From Chrysomallon squamiferum (Eukaryota > Mollusca > Gastropoda > Neomphalida > Peltospiridae), in the NCBI GenBank assembly GCA_012295275.1, contig CM022675.1, forward strand, positions 15,151,963 through 15,215,962: 64,000 nt of DNA, in the 5' to 3' direction. This document shows positions 1-44,781 of the stretch, one piece after another; within the stretch, counting starts at the first letter, position 1, and every line of letters starts with the position of its first letter. The notes beneath the pieces are model-generated. The model made no database searches. It saw nothing but the letters and a program-made list of their open reading frames with translations, and was not told where the DNA came from. Both the position numbers and the translations under genes were made by a program.

Positions 1-14532
<14,532 letters not shown>

Positions 14533-14808
14533 CTTGGGCCAACAATAAATAATAAAGTGTAACAATCACAGATTTTACTATTATATATATCCACTCGACA
14601 ACAACCTATTCAAAATAAATAACAACTACCTTAAAAACAACATTATCTTAGAAAGAACTAATAATAGCTTTGTTTCAAAACGGTTAATAGATGTTATATA
14701 TTCTGTATAATATATTAGATAAAACGTTTTCTGTACCTTTGAGCCAGTCAGAATAAAAGATACTCCCAAAGAATAAAATCTCCTTAAACAAATTACAGTT
14801 GTTTAATT

Positions 14809-15008
14809 NNNNNNNNNNNNNNNNNNNNNNNNNNNNNNNNNNNNNNNNNNNNNNNNNNNNNNNNNNNNNNNNNNNNNNNNNNNNNNNNNNNNNNNNNNNN
14901 NNNNNNNNNNNNNNNNNNNNNNNNNNNNNNNNNNNNNNNNNNNNNNNNNNNNNNNNNNNNNNNNNNNNNNNNNNNNNNNNNNNNNNNNNNNNNNNNNNNN
15001 NNNNNNNN
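14809..15008. other. Assembly gap of exactly 200 N
   Basis: Exactly 200 undetermined bases, which suggests a fixed-size scaffold gap rather than a measured distance. The sequence left of the gap matches copy B up to about 28,698; the sequence right of the adapter matches copy A from 1,082. Confidence 0.98.
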
Positions 15009-15031
15009 ACTTCGTTCAGTTACGTATTGCT
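15009..15031 (+). other. Residual Oxford Nanopore ligation-adapter sequence
   Basis: The 23 bases right of the gap begin ACTTCGTTCA and end TACGTATTGC plus T. From memory they equal the last 23 bases of the 28-base top-strand Nanopore Y-adapter. The corresponding place in copy A (before 1,082) has unrelated coding sequence, so these bases are foreign to the locus. Confidence 0.9.
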
Positions 15032-34110
<19,079 letters not shown>

Positions 34111-35060
34111 ACTCACCACACATATGAGTAAAGTGACTAAGAGTTTCACTTCACAATAACGGAATAATGATTTCGGAATAACAAACCAGAAACAATCTAC
34201 ACATTTTCTTCAAATCCTTTTCACTTTCTTTTAGAAATTCTTGGACAACTGCGAAAGAAAGGATGATTTTTTTTGTTTAAACAGTAAACTAAGCTAACTA
34301 TTTTCTGTGATTCACTCTGTGGTGTCTGCGACTTTTGGCAAGTAGCTCAGTTTTGTTCACTGGCTGTACTGCGCAATCGTACAACGTTAAAACAGGTACT
34401 AGCAGATAATAAATGAGGTATCAAATTTCCATTTATGCGAAACAAACGGGTACATGGATGGGCTTCTCAGTTTACAAAATCTGTTTAGTTACGTGATTAA
34501 ATATTAAGTTACTCGATAATAATAGCAACTGGGTTCTTTGTAACTACATTTTTGTAATTCATATTGATGACAAGAACATATCTCTGTATTGAACCAAAAC
34601 TGCCCAGAATAAAAGATTTAAAAAAATGTTTTATATGAGTTGCGAAATAAGCTTTTAGCGTTGAATAGTTGTTATTCACAAATTATAAAACGCTAACAGT
34701 ACATTGGTCTACTGTGTATGCTGTATACATTAGCCTAAAGAACGACAGACTGAGCAGAAAATAGAATATTTATTAAAATGTATGGAAGGATTACAATTTG
34801 TTGAAGGATAGGTCATGACCCATCTTAACAAAACGTCACGTGTTTCTTCGTGGAGTTAAGAAATACGACATACAGATAAACAGTTACCATGTACAGAATA
34901 AAAACTTAAGTCCGTCTATAATATGTAGATTTTAAATTGATTTTTGATATATATCTTCTTTATTTCTTTCCCTAGGTTAACAATCTCTGATGAAAGTAAT
35001 ACGTCACATTATATTCAAACTGAGCCTAAGCAAGCAAGTAACAACAACAACAACAGCATG

Positions 35061-35119
<59 letters not shown>

Positions 35120-35750
35120 CATCATCATAATCATAAATCAATAAATTAACAAATAAAATATATATATTAATAAATCTTTATGTAAATAACAAAAACAACA
35201 TATAGTATTTCTATAATAACAAAATAATAAAAAAGAAATCGTTTTTTCTTAAAAGGAATTTACCAAGATGAGGTCATGGTAAAATTCTGGATTAAGAAGG
35301 AGTCTTTGTAATATATATTTTAATCATTTATTTTAATAAATACATGAACAGTTTCCTACATGACATTTAGAAAGTGTAATAATGTATTTCCTAATATAAA
35401 ACTTTGCAAGTTGTTAAAACAGTTATGGTGAAATCTGTTTTAATTATTATTTGCACCCTATAATGTTAAATCAACATGGCGAAACAAATGTTTTTAATAC
35501 AAAGATATTTATTGGTTGGATATAAACATATGAAAATGTTTTGACTGGAACTGAAGCTCGGAACAAAAGTATTGAATTTTCTGAATGATTTTACATCATC
35601 TATAATATTATTATGAGTTTTGTTAATTATAACAAGAAAGGTTTTATTGTTATACATTTTATTTGGAACAATTATATTCAGTAAATTTGTATCTAACAAT
35701 GTACTAATATTAACAACGATGACAACATCATCAACAACAACAACAACAAC

Positions 35751-35782
<32 letters not shown>

Positions 35783-36159
35783 CATTAGATGTATGTGTGA
35801 TTAATACATTTCACTTTTTGTTAATGTATCACATTAAAACAATTAGTGAGCTAATAAATATTTTGTTTCTTACCGTCAAAAGTAGTGTAATGAAACCGAG
35901 AGAGGCTGAAGAAAATGTTAGTATAATATTTCTCTGAATTCAGTCTCTTTAATACTTTTCTATGAATGCTGGTGGTTGTGAAAAGTCACGGATGGTTTAC
36001 TATTTCATCGGATTATACTGAAAAGCTCCATAGTTCGATTTCATTCTGTAGGTTCAAGTAGGTCATTTCAGAAAATAACTTATAACGTTAAACAGGATGA
36101 TAGGTGTAATCTGCAGATAAACGAAATGTAATGGATATATACCAGTCTACATAGGTATC

Positions 36160-36220
<61 letters not shown>

Positions 36221-36290
36221 GATAATGCTGCTGATGATGATGTTGGCGATAGTGATTATCATTAAGCTTACGTGTATCTTCTTTATGACA

Positions 36291-36349
36291 ACTGGTATAT
36301 ACACTGGTATATACACTGGTATATACACTGATATATACACTGGTATATT
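36291..36349. repeat. 12-bp tandem repeat (ACTGGTATATAC), about 5 units
   Basis: Five consecutive 12-bp units, the fourth with a single G to A change and the fifth partial. Non-coding context. Confidence 0.9.
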
Positions 36350-36939
36350 TTTGGAGGAGTACTGGCCGGTGCGAGCGGACAGATGTTACATCAAAAAGAG
36401 AAAACTCGAGATACACACACCTAAAAATATTTGAATTCATCTTAAACATATTATAGCCTTTAGAAAAATAACTGGAGATTTTATACGTTTTCACAAAACT
36501 GGAAATACATTAATGTTTTCATTTTATTACAGCTGTCTGTTTGGATGAGGCTCATTATTAGGAGGCTCATTATTAGGAGTCAGTGAAATGGGAATCCTGG
36601 TTGTATTGAATACACTTCTCATCTCGTTACAGCTTCGTGCCGCACACAGGTGCACGGACCAGGAAGAAACCAGTTTGTACACGTATTATCAAACTACGTC
36701 AGCTTTCAACTGGTAGCAAAGAGGAAGTCATTTTTATGGATAATAAAGAAATAATCATGATATTTTCTAAAATTAACTATACTTAATATTATACACAAAT
36801 TCAGAGTCATACGACTCACAAACACATGCATACACATCACAAATGTATATAAATATATATATGTATACGTGTGTGTGTTTATGTGTGTGTGTGTGTGTAT
36901 ATGTATATATATATATACACACATACATACATATACACA

Positions 36940-36976
<37 letters not shown>

Positions 36977-38093
36977 AATACTGGTGATGTTTGTGTGTAT
37001 CTGTGTGTTTTAATTATAGACAGCAGGCCATGGTTTTTTATGCAGCTCGAAGCATTTGCAAATTATTGAGACCAGCGGAACTACAAAATACCAAAAAGTT
37101 TGATATTTTTTTATTGCCCTTGAGAAAACCCACGCTCTCAAACTTTAAATGAGAAAACAAAGTAACTTTCTGAATTCATATGAATCCCCAAAAGAACATT
37201 AATTTGACGATCTTCGATGGAATGTTCTAATTTAGTGGCAACCTTCTTGGTACAAACATACAATCAATTCAGTCACATATATTATATTTGTTTGTGTGTA
37301 TTGTTATTTATGTTTTGGTATTTGTGAAACAATAATGAAAATTAGAGGTTTGTACTGAGGACCCAAAAATCAATGTACAGCATACATGTTCCTTTCACCA
37401 AAACAAGTCACAGTTTATTTCATTAAACGGTAAACGATGACACTAAATAAACAGAAATATGAATTTTACTAAAATCAAGATGAAAACTGTTCACTTTGTT
37501 TGTCACTGTGAGACGGGAAGGAAGGGTTTCAAATGGAAGCTGTTAAAGTGAACGTCTCTTGATCGTTGACGTTCTGAGGTTGACTCACTACTGAGCTGCA
37601 GACACAAAACTCGCGATGTTCGTGGACGTGCTTGTTTATGCTGCATATTAGATTGTTATGGAGAACGCTAAACCTCTGTCGTTCTCACAGTGTCAATAAC
37701 ACGAGTTCAGTATGTTATTGTAATAAATACAATTTTCAAGATATTGAAAACTTCACGATTACATAATCTTTGTCTTTGAATCAAGAATTAAAATAAAGCC
37801 AGGCAGTATCTTTATCTAAAATATTATTTCTCAACAACATAATATATGATAGAACGTAACCTGAATTAGTGTGCGTGCTTTTCGCATTGTGGTGTAATCT
37901 GATCTCACACCTGGTTTAGATCCACTGACCCGTTTGATGTGAGCGGACTGACGATATTGAACGTTACTCATCTTTTGTGTCTTACACATTTTTTGTCAGG
38001 AGCCAGCACAGACTAAGATGTTCTTTAGTCAGTTCTAGCCTTTAAACTATTAAAATTAACATTTTTTCCCCGTTATTATTATAAATATAAATA

Positions 38094-38124
<31 letters not shown>

Positions 38125-38920
38125 GCGTAATTAAAAAAATATATAAATAAATAAGGGCAAAAAACAAACAACAACAAAGAAACAAGACCAGTAATAACAG
38201 TTTGTGACGGGTTTTCGGGGAAGTGTTTTGTTCTTTTTATATTTTTCTTTTAATTTAACTTGTGTGAATTTATATCTTTCTTTCTCTAATAAATGTTAAT
38301 ACTTAGAGATCATATTAAAAAATATAATTACTTGTTGGCACATTAATACAGAAACTGATTTATCTGATTTGAACCACAGCTCATATATAACAAAAACTTA
38401 TTATTTTTTTGCTTGGTAGATAACAGTAGTTCTGTCAGGTTACGGCTGACTGGTTTCCCTTGTGTATTTTATTTTGTAAAAAAGCAACCCACCAAAGCAT
38501 TATTTGGTTACTGTACTGTGCACGTTAGAACATTCCTAACATTTTTGTTATTTTACGAAGCACGTTCGCCTTAATTTAACTATTTATTACAAAGACTGAT
38601 ATTGTAATTATTAATGTAGCAAACTACATTTTATATATATATATAGATAGATAGATAGATATAAAAAAAATTTTTTTTTTTTACAATAATTAGAAAAAAC
38701 CCTGTAGTTTTAGATCCATATAACATTTCTTCATTTAGTTCCTTTTTTTTTTTTTTTTTTGGTTAACACTAACGAGCGCATGCGTAATCCGAACTGTTGA
38801 ATTAGCATACACCTCAGTCATTATTAACTTTATACATACATGCATAGAGTCCACGAAAACAGCCATTTTATAGAATTCACAACACCTTTTTTTATTATTT
38901 TTTATTATTAGTAATAATAA

Positions 38921-39055
38921 GTTGTAAGTAGTGGCTTTATAAACATTTGTTGTAAGTGCTAATTTTATAAACATTTGTTAAGTAGTAGTTTTATAAACAT
39001 CTGTTGTAAATGCTAGTTTTATAAACATTTGTTGTTAGTGTTAGTTTTATAAAAT
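38921..39055. repeat. Imperfect 28-31 bp tandem repeat
   Basis: Four to five degenerate copies of a unit resembling TTTTATAAACATTTGTTGTA plus AGTGCTAG. No gene context. Confidence 0.8.
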
Positions 39056-40137
39056 GTTTTTCGTGAGAAGCTGATATTTTTTAAAACAAGATTTGAACAT
39101 TTAAAAGAAAAAATATTTCAGAGCGCATTTCAAAGCAGAGTTGAACCTGCGTGATGCTGGACCGGGACAACGTGTGACTGACTACTTACTCAGGTCCGAA
39201 CTTACTTAACACGTGCTTCACAACAGCTAGCTCTGATTAGCACGTTATTTTTTTCATTTCATTTCGTTACTTAACAGAAGTGATTAAAACATTACAAAAG
39301 AGCTTTATTAATATAATTTATCTACAGTTGTAGAAACAGACTAAATAATGTTTAATTTCGGTTTAGTAACAAAGTATGAGACGAAGATAACAAGTCATCC
39401 AGGATACAATGTAATGTATTTTGTTTCATGTCATTTCAAACAAACCAGAAGTAAAAATTAAAAAAAGTCAGAGATTGATTACAGAGAATTAATCAGTTCT
39501 TTCTTTTTTCAGCTTAAGCAAACCCGTCTTTTATGTTGTTTTGGCGGGTGTCTAGAATTCTTTAGATAATGGTGTTAATAAAGAAAAACAACAATGCAAA
39601 AAAATACGAATGTACCAGTAACAATAATATTATTTGTAGAAGAAAGTAAATAATCATATGACCGATGTTAGATAACTTGTTTAATAATAGACTGTGTGAT
39701 TTTTGCTTTTTATAAAACAACTGTTCTAAATACAAGTTCACTAAGGATTATGTCTGAAGAGATTAACGTGTAAAACTGCACGAGTTTTGTTATAAAGAGA
39801 CAATTTTTGGCGGTACAAGATACTGATCTGGTCAGAAAGAGACGCTGGCATTCCTTCACATCACTTGCTCTGATTATCACGTTCACGTTTCACTCATTTA
39901 CTCACTCACCACAGATACATTATCTCTAGTAAAACAAAAATAATATACCACAAAGCAGCAGTTTCTCTTCAAACTGTGAAAATGACAATGTGGTAGCCCA
40001 CTTATTTCATTGAAAGAAGAAGACCATGCCGATGATTAAGAATGAGGAAAAAATAAAACAAAATAAAACTTAATGGAATATAGCAAATAAAGCAAATACA
40101 TAGTCAGAATAAGGACTTTTTTACAGGTAGAACGTTA

Positions 40138-40176
<39 letters not shown>

Positions 40177-40879
40177 AACAGTAAATGATAATGTTTTGTT
40201 TCATTTCCATAATGAATAATTAACACTTTTGGTGCATTCTGTATTTATTAAAGGCTTTCTTAATGAAATTAGTGACCTTTTATAGAAAGTTATTTCAGTC
40301 CGCCTATTCAAAAGAGCTTATGTTCGTTTACAATTAAGAAAATTTGTGATATTACATATCACCGCTGTAGACATCAAATGATTTACACACTGGAGGAATT
40401 AATGATTTTGGAGTATATGGTGATCATGGATTGAAAAGTTCTAGCGTTCTGAATTCAAATGTGACCCTGCATACTTCATTCTTGACATTACAGATGTTAC
40501 TTGTGACTGCGATAGTAAATAATTATTTTTATTATTTTCCTTTCATAGTCCATAAATGGTGGTAACCTATATGTTACAGACAATATGTCAAGACCATTAG
40601 GCATTTGGCAAAATGACTGAATCAAAAAGAATGACTGGCAGTTGTATGCAATCGTTTATTTCGAAACACATCAAGTAGTGTTTTATTGAATCCTATCTTG
40701 AATTGCACAAAAGATTGTTCTTGAAATATTTACTACGTTTTGTTTGACATTTCTTTGTCCCCCAACAATTTGTTCTCCTGCAGATTACTCCTTTGTCATT
40801 GCTGCTCTAAGAGACATAGAACTCGCAGCGTTGAGAGCAGCCATCTCGAAGCCTATGAGATGGTTTAACGGCTGTGGCT

Positions 40880-41640
40880 GTCTGTTGGTACCTCTCTGGG
40901 ATGCGAAGATTTGCCACAGTGTGTGGCACTGGTGGTGGATCATTGGCATGTTGCTTTGTCCGACGGATGGCCCTTCTGATGGTTCAGACTGCAGGAAGTT
41001 GGGATGCAGCAGCTGTGAAAAAGTGCAATTTCATTAATACAAAGCAATTAATACATATAACGTTGGAGGTACAATGACATGCAGAAGGAATGTAGCTGTG
41101 AGTGGTCAAGGTGAATATTGTAGTTTGTTGACATGAACGTTGGAACATCATGCGGTTTAAATAGTTAAGTTTGTTGATAAACAAAAAACACAAAAAATAG
41201 TTTATCCTTTTTCATTTTTCCCAAATCTGGCCCCTTCAAAAGACTTATAAATGACCAAATATTAAACCTTTTTATATTGTTTCCTGCCTCATTATTTACA
41301 GTTCACCTTGATGTTATATATTGGTAAAGCCAAGAGTACTGGTGTTTACAATTCATATTCGCATCAAGAAGATTTAAACATATAAAATGTATTAAAATGT
41401 TACAGTAAAAGTAAAAAAATTCAATAAAATAATATCTTCAGAAATTTCTTGTAGGCCGTTAGCAAGGATTTGTTGTGGTGCTTCCATTGTCTCTGCAGCC
41501 TTGAGTTTCACAGAAGCCCTAATGAGCACCACTTCAGCTCTATCCACGACTGTTCATTGGTATTAGCAATGACTGCTCCATTTAAAACTTTAGTTTTGCA
41601 TTGTCCACTATTATGTTTGCCCTTTTTGCGTTATTCAGAC
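40880..41640 (-). mobile_element. Decayed FLYWCH/MULE-type transposase fragment
   Basis: On the minus strand three blocks resemble FLYWCH-zinc-finger plus Mutator-like (MULE) transposase proteins of animals. They are GQCKTKVLNGAVIANTNEQS (FLYWCH end, about 41,560-41,620), then AEVVLIRASVKLKAAETMEA followed by PQQILANGL (about 41,445-41,555), then after about 400 unrelated bases ASQLPAV-stop-TIRRAIRRTKQ followed by PPPVPHTVANLRIPERYQQT (about 40,880-41,030). Frameshifts, a stop and the insertion make it a relic. The catalytic transposase core is not visible. Base composition is less AT-rich than its surroundings. Family assignment is from memory of conserved patterns. Confidence 0.55.
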
Positions 41641-41689
41641 TCATAAGACACAGCACCATTTGCAAGATCTTTTTGCTTAACACAGAATA

Positions 41690-42300
41690 TTCCGTGGGAG
41701 GGAATGCCCTGACATCATATTTTATAATACAGAAATATAATTGGGTGAGTTTTATTAGGAAAACTTTATATGAATTGGGATTGGGATACATATGGATAGA
41801 GCAGAATCAGATTAATGAAAATATAAAAAATTATTTGTGCTTAATTAAGCAAATAATATTTGACCAAGCAAAGCACAATTTTTCAATTCAGCTAAATACA
41901 TCTGTGAAATGTGACAATTTATATAAATACATTACAGATGGTGTAACAATTCAGTTTTACTATACCAATGATTTATAAAAGATATTTAATAAAAGTGAAA
42001 CTATCAGCTGGCAATATAGGATAGTGAGAGAGCAGAAAGAATATGTATATTATATCACAGTGGTGAGATTGAAGAAAAGATTGATAATAAGAAATCACTG
42101 TTTAATTAGGGAAAATATTTGTTTAAAGCATTTCAGTGTGGAAAAGTTTTGATTAGTTAGGTATTTTATGTGCTATATTATTTATATTCTCCAAAGGTTT
42201 TTTTCTTTTTCATCACACTGTCACTATTTGTACTTCTTGCATTTTTAATGACATCATATCAATAAGCTGTAATGCTTATGATAATAAAGAATTGAATTGA
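41690..42300 (+). mobile_element. Decayed non-LTR retrotransposon 3' end
   Basis: A plus-strand frame includes NWVSFIRKTLYELGLGYIWI, then EQNQINENIKNYLCLIKQII, close to the C-terminal part of LINE ORF2 proteins common in mollusc genomes. A shifted frame at about 42,000 gives LIKVKLSAGNIG, like the LTKxRxSAHxLxIE block. The 3' end AATAAAGAATTGAATTGAA (about 42,280-42,300) is the kind of tail seen on such elements. It lies against the oppositely oriented transposase relic and probably inserted next to or into it. Confidence 0.6.
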
Positions 42301-42383
42301 ACGACTAATCCCTACAATGAACAAATATAAGCAAAGCATTAAATCCATTTGACTGATTGCCTGAATTGCTATCAGGCAGAATG

Positions 42384-42525
42384 TCAAACAGCACCAAACA
42401 AAATCCAGTCATTTGGCCTAATTCCTGGAAATTTTAATTATTAGGCCTAATATCTGACGGTCTCGGGCATTAGGCTAAATGTCTTAACATTGAGGCATTA
42501 GGCCAAATGACTAGTTTGACATATT
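42384..42525. repeat. Fold-back inverted repeat
   Basis: AGTCATTTGGCCTAAT at about 42,408 is matched by its exact reverse complement ATTAGGCCAAATGACT at about 42,497. Outside these arms ATGTCAAAC at about 42,388 pairs with GTTTGACAT at about 42,516. A related sequence (ATTAGGCATTTGGC then AAAATGACTG) occurs at about 40,596-40,620, so the two places may be remnants of terminal inverted repeats enclosing the 40.6-42.5 kb relics. Confidence 0.65.
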
Positions 42526-42529
42526 CACT

Positions 42530-43316
42530 GAAAAATATATATATATATATATATTAATAGAATGCAATATTTGAAAAATATGAAATTCGGTTGACAAAAC
42601 TAATTTATTTTTCTATATATAAAAGCTGGCTGCACCTGTTTTCTTTTTTTTAATTCTATATTTTTACCTCATCTGAAAAGTAACTGGCTTTCTTCCCAGC
42701 ATTTATTTTTATAAAACTGATACTCTTTAAATGGCGCATAATGGAGACTGCTGCGTTATTGTCAGAGTTTGAATGTGAAGTAGATCTCACGTGGATTACT
42801 CTGTGTTATGATTTGTACAGAATTACTCTGTGTTATGATTTGTACAGAATTACTCACTGGTGAAACATGAGTGATGACAGACCGTGGTAATTCACGATGA
42901 AGAACAACTATTAAAACAAAACTCAAAGATATAATACCGAAAATGATTTAATTGACAGAAAAACAATGCTGTTTTCTTTTCCACTTATTTTCCTACCAAT
43001 ATTTGTACAAAAATATTGTTTGATGCAATTTATATAAAGGAACACACGCGCCAAGCTTGCATATGGACACCCAACTCTGTAACCGATGTAACATAGAGAG
43101 TTACTTCCCTTACTTTATTTTACTCTATCTGTGTAACTAAAGTGAAATAAAAAATGTACTGCCTAACTGCGTTTAGTAACTTCACTTGTGGTTTAGCAAA
43201 TAAACGTGATGAATTCAAAGGAAATCTAAGCGTAGGACTGAGTCATATATCAGTCTAATCATTAGGTGGACATGCTGTGTTTTACTAAAGTGAATATTAT
43301 AATTAAATGGAACAAC

Positions 43317-43358
<42 letters not shown>

Positions 43359-43561
43359 TGTAAGCAGCGATAACTCAAAATGGGTCAAAACGACCAAAAA
43401 GAAAAGAAAAAGATGTTAGAGTTTTCTCCCTTGAACTATTTCGTTTTTTTTTTTTTTTTTTTTTTTTTTTCCTTTTTTTTTTTGTTTTGTTGCTGTTTTA
43501 AGAAAAATATCATTTTAAGTTTCTTCCTATTCATTATTATTATTAGTAGTAGTAGTACTAT

Positions 43562-43595
<34 letters not shown>

Positions 43596-44749
43596 TGTAG
43601 CAGGAGTAGTAGCAGTATTTTCTTTCTCATTTAGATATAAATATCGCTAATAAATCAGTATTACTCTACTTTATTAAGTAATTAATCTAAAGTACAACTG
43701 CATTTCCTTATTGATCTCTTAAAAAAAAAACGATGAAAGAAATATGAATACTTCATGAACTCAAATTTATGTTATTTGTAAATAATAGGTTAGCTTTTAT
43801 TAAAGTGACTTCTGTAATAATAATTATAATAATAACAATACCAGCAACAATAAATAAATAAATAAATAAATAAATAAATGAATAAAATTAATAAATAAAT
43901 AAAGTATAATTAGATTAAATAAAAGTTATAGTTGGTACTTATTCTAAAAATCTTTGTAATTTTAAATATAACTAGAGTGTATATGTTACCAGTAATGATT
44001 TTAGAATTCTTAAATTTTAAGAAATGTAAAAAACAGCTTACTTAATATAATTTAATATAATATAAATATAAGTAGCCGACATTACCAATTTCTGCATTCT
44101 TTCTCGTAATATTTAAATATAAGCGAAGCTGTTTTATTAAATGGAATCTTAATAGAGGGTGTGGCTAATATATTCGATCCTTTCCCAGTATTTGTCAGTG
44201 TTCGGGTAGAGAAGTTAATTAAAACAATGTTTAAATTGGTGACACACCGGTGTGATACTTGGAACAAACGATGGTATTACTCATTTTTTAAATTCGAAAA
44301 ATGAGCTACTCAAACTCAGTGTGACGCCCGAATTTTACGTCTGTCGACAAATTACAACATAAAAAACCCTTATTAACAATGGCTATTAAACCTTTCTGAT
44401 TCCGCTTGTTAACCAACAAACAGTCCGATAATTTTCGTACTAAAGATTTATTTTTCCAAAACAATCGCCATTTTGTACCGAAACTGTCTACCTGATGACA
44501 GCTGAACTGCATAAGTGGAACCAGGAGACTGCTTTCAGTAATGTTTCCGTTATCACTTTCACCAGACAGCCATTAATACCCAACTTTATTAATAACTAAT
44601 TAATTAAATTGCTAATTAGCTTATAATTCATTAATGTTTAAGTTTCTTAGACATGACATAGCACTAATATTTAAGAGCCTCAAGTTTTTTTTAGCTGTCA
44701 AAAGTGTCGACTTGTATCAAGTACGACATTTTTTAATTTTAATTTTAAT

Positions 44750-44781
<32 letters not shown>

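Larger units (their letters stand above)
34124..40570. other. Intergenic AT-rich sequence upstream of the chitin synthase
   Basis: I see no supportable gene. Contents are simple repeats: (AAT)n at 35,059-35,119, 35,751-35,778 and 36,165-36,215; a 12-bp tandem (ACTGGTATATAC) at 36,291-36,349; GT/ACAT tracts at 36,865-36,970; and a repeat of about 29 bp at 38,921-39,055. The chitin synthase promoter must lie at the low-coordinate end of this stretch, but I see no clear TATA box. Confidence 0.6.

Noticed and set aside
34111-34149. Signal peptide KLLVTLLICVVS at the chitin synthase N-terminus
   Set aside because: It would have to start at GTG. The first ATG gives MAQTFNGTIF, the normal cytosolic motor start.
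40744-41077. Plus-strand frames rich in Cys and Trp
   Set aside because: Antisense of the transposase-like relic; the minus strand carries the recognisable pattern.
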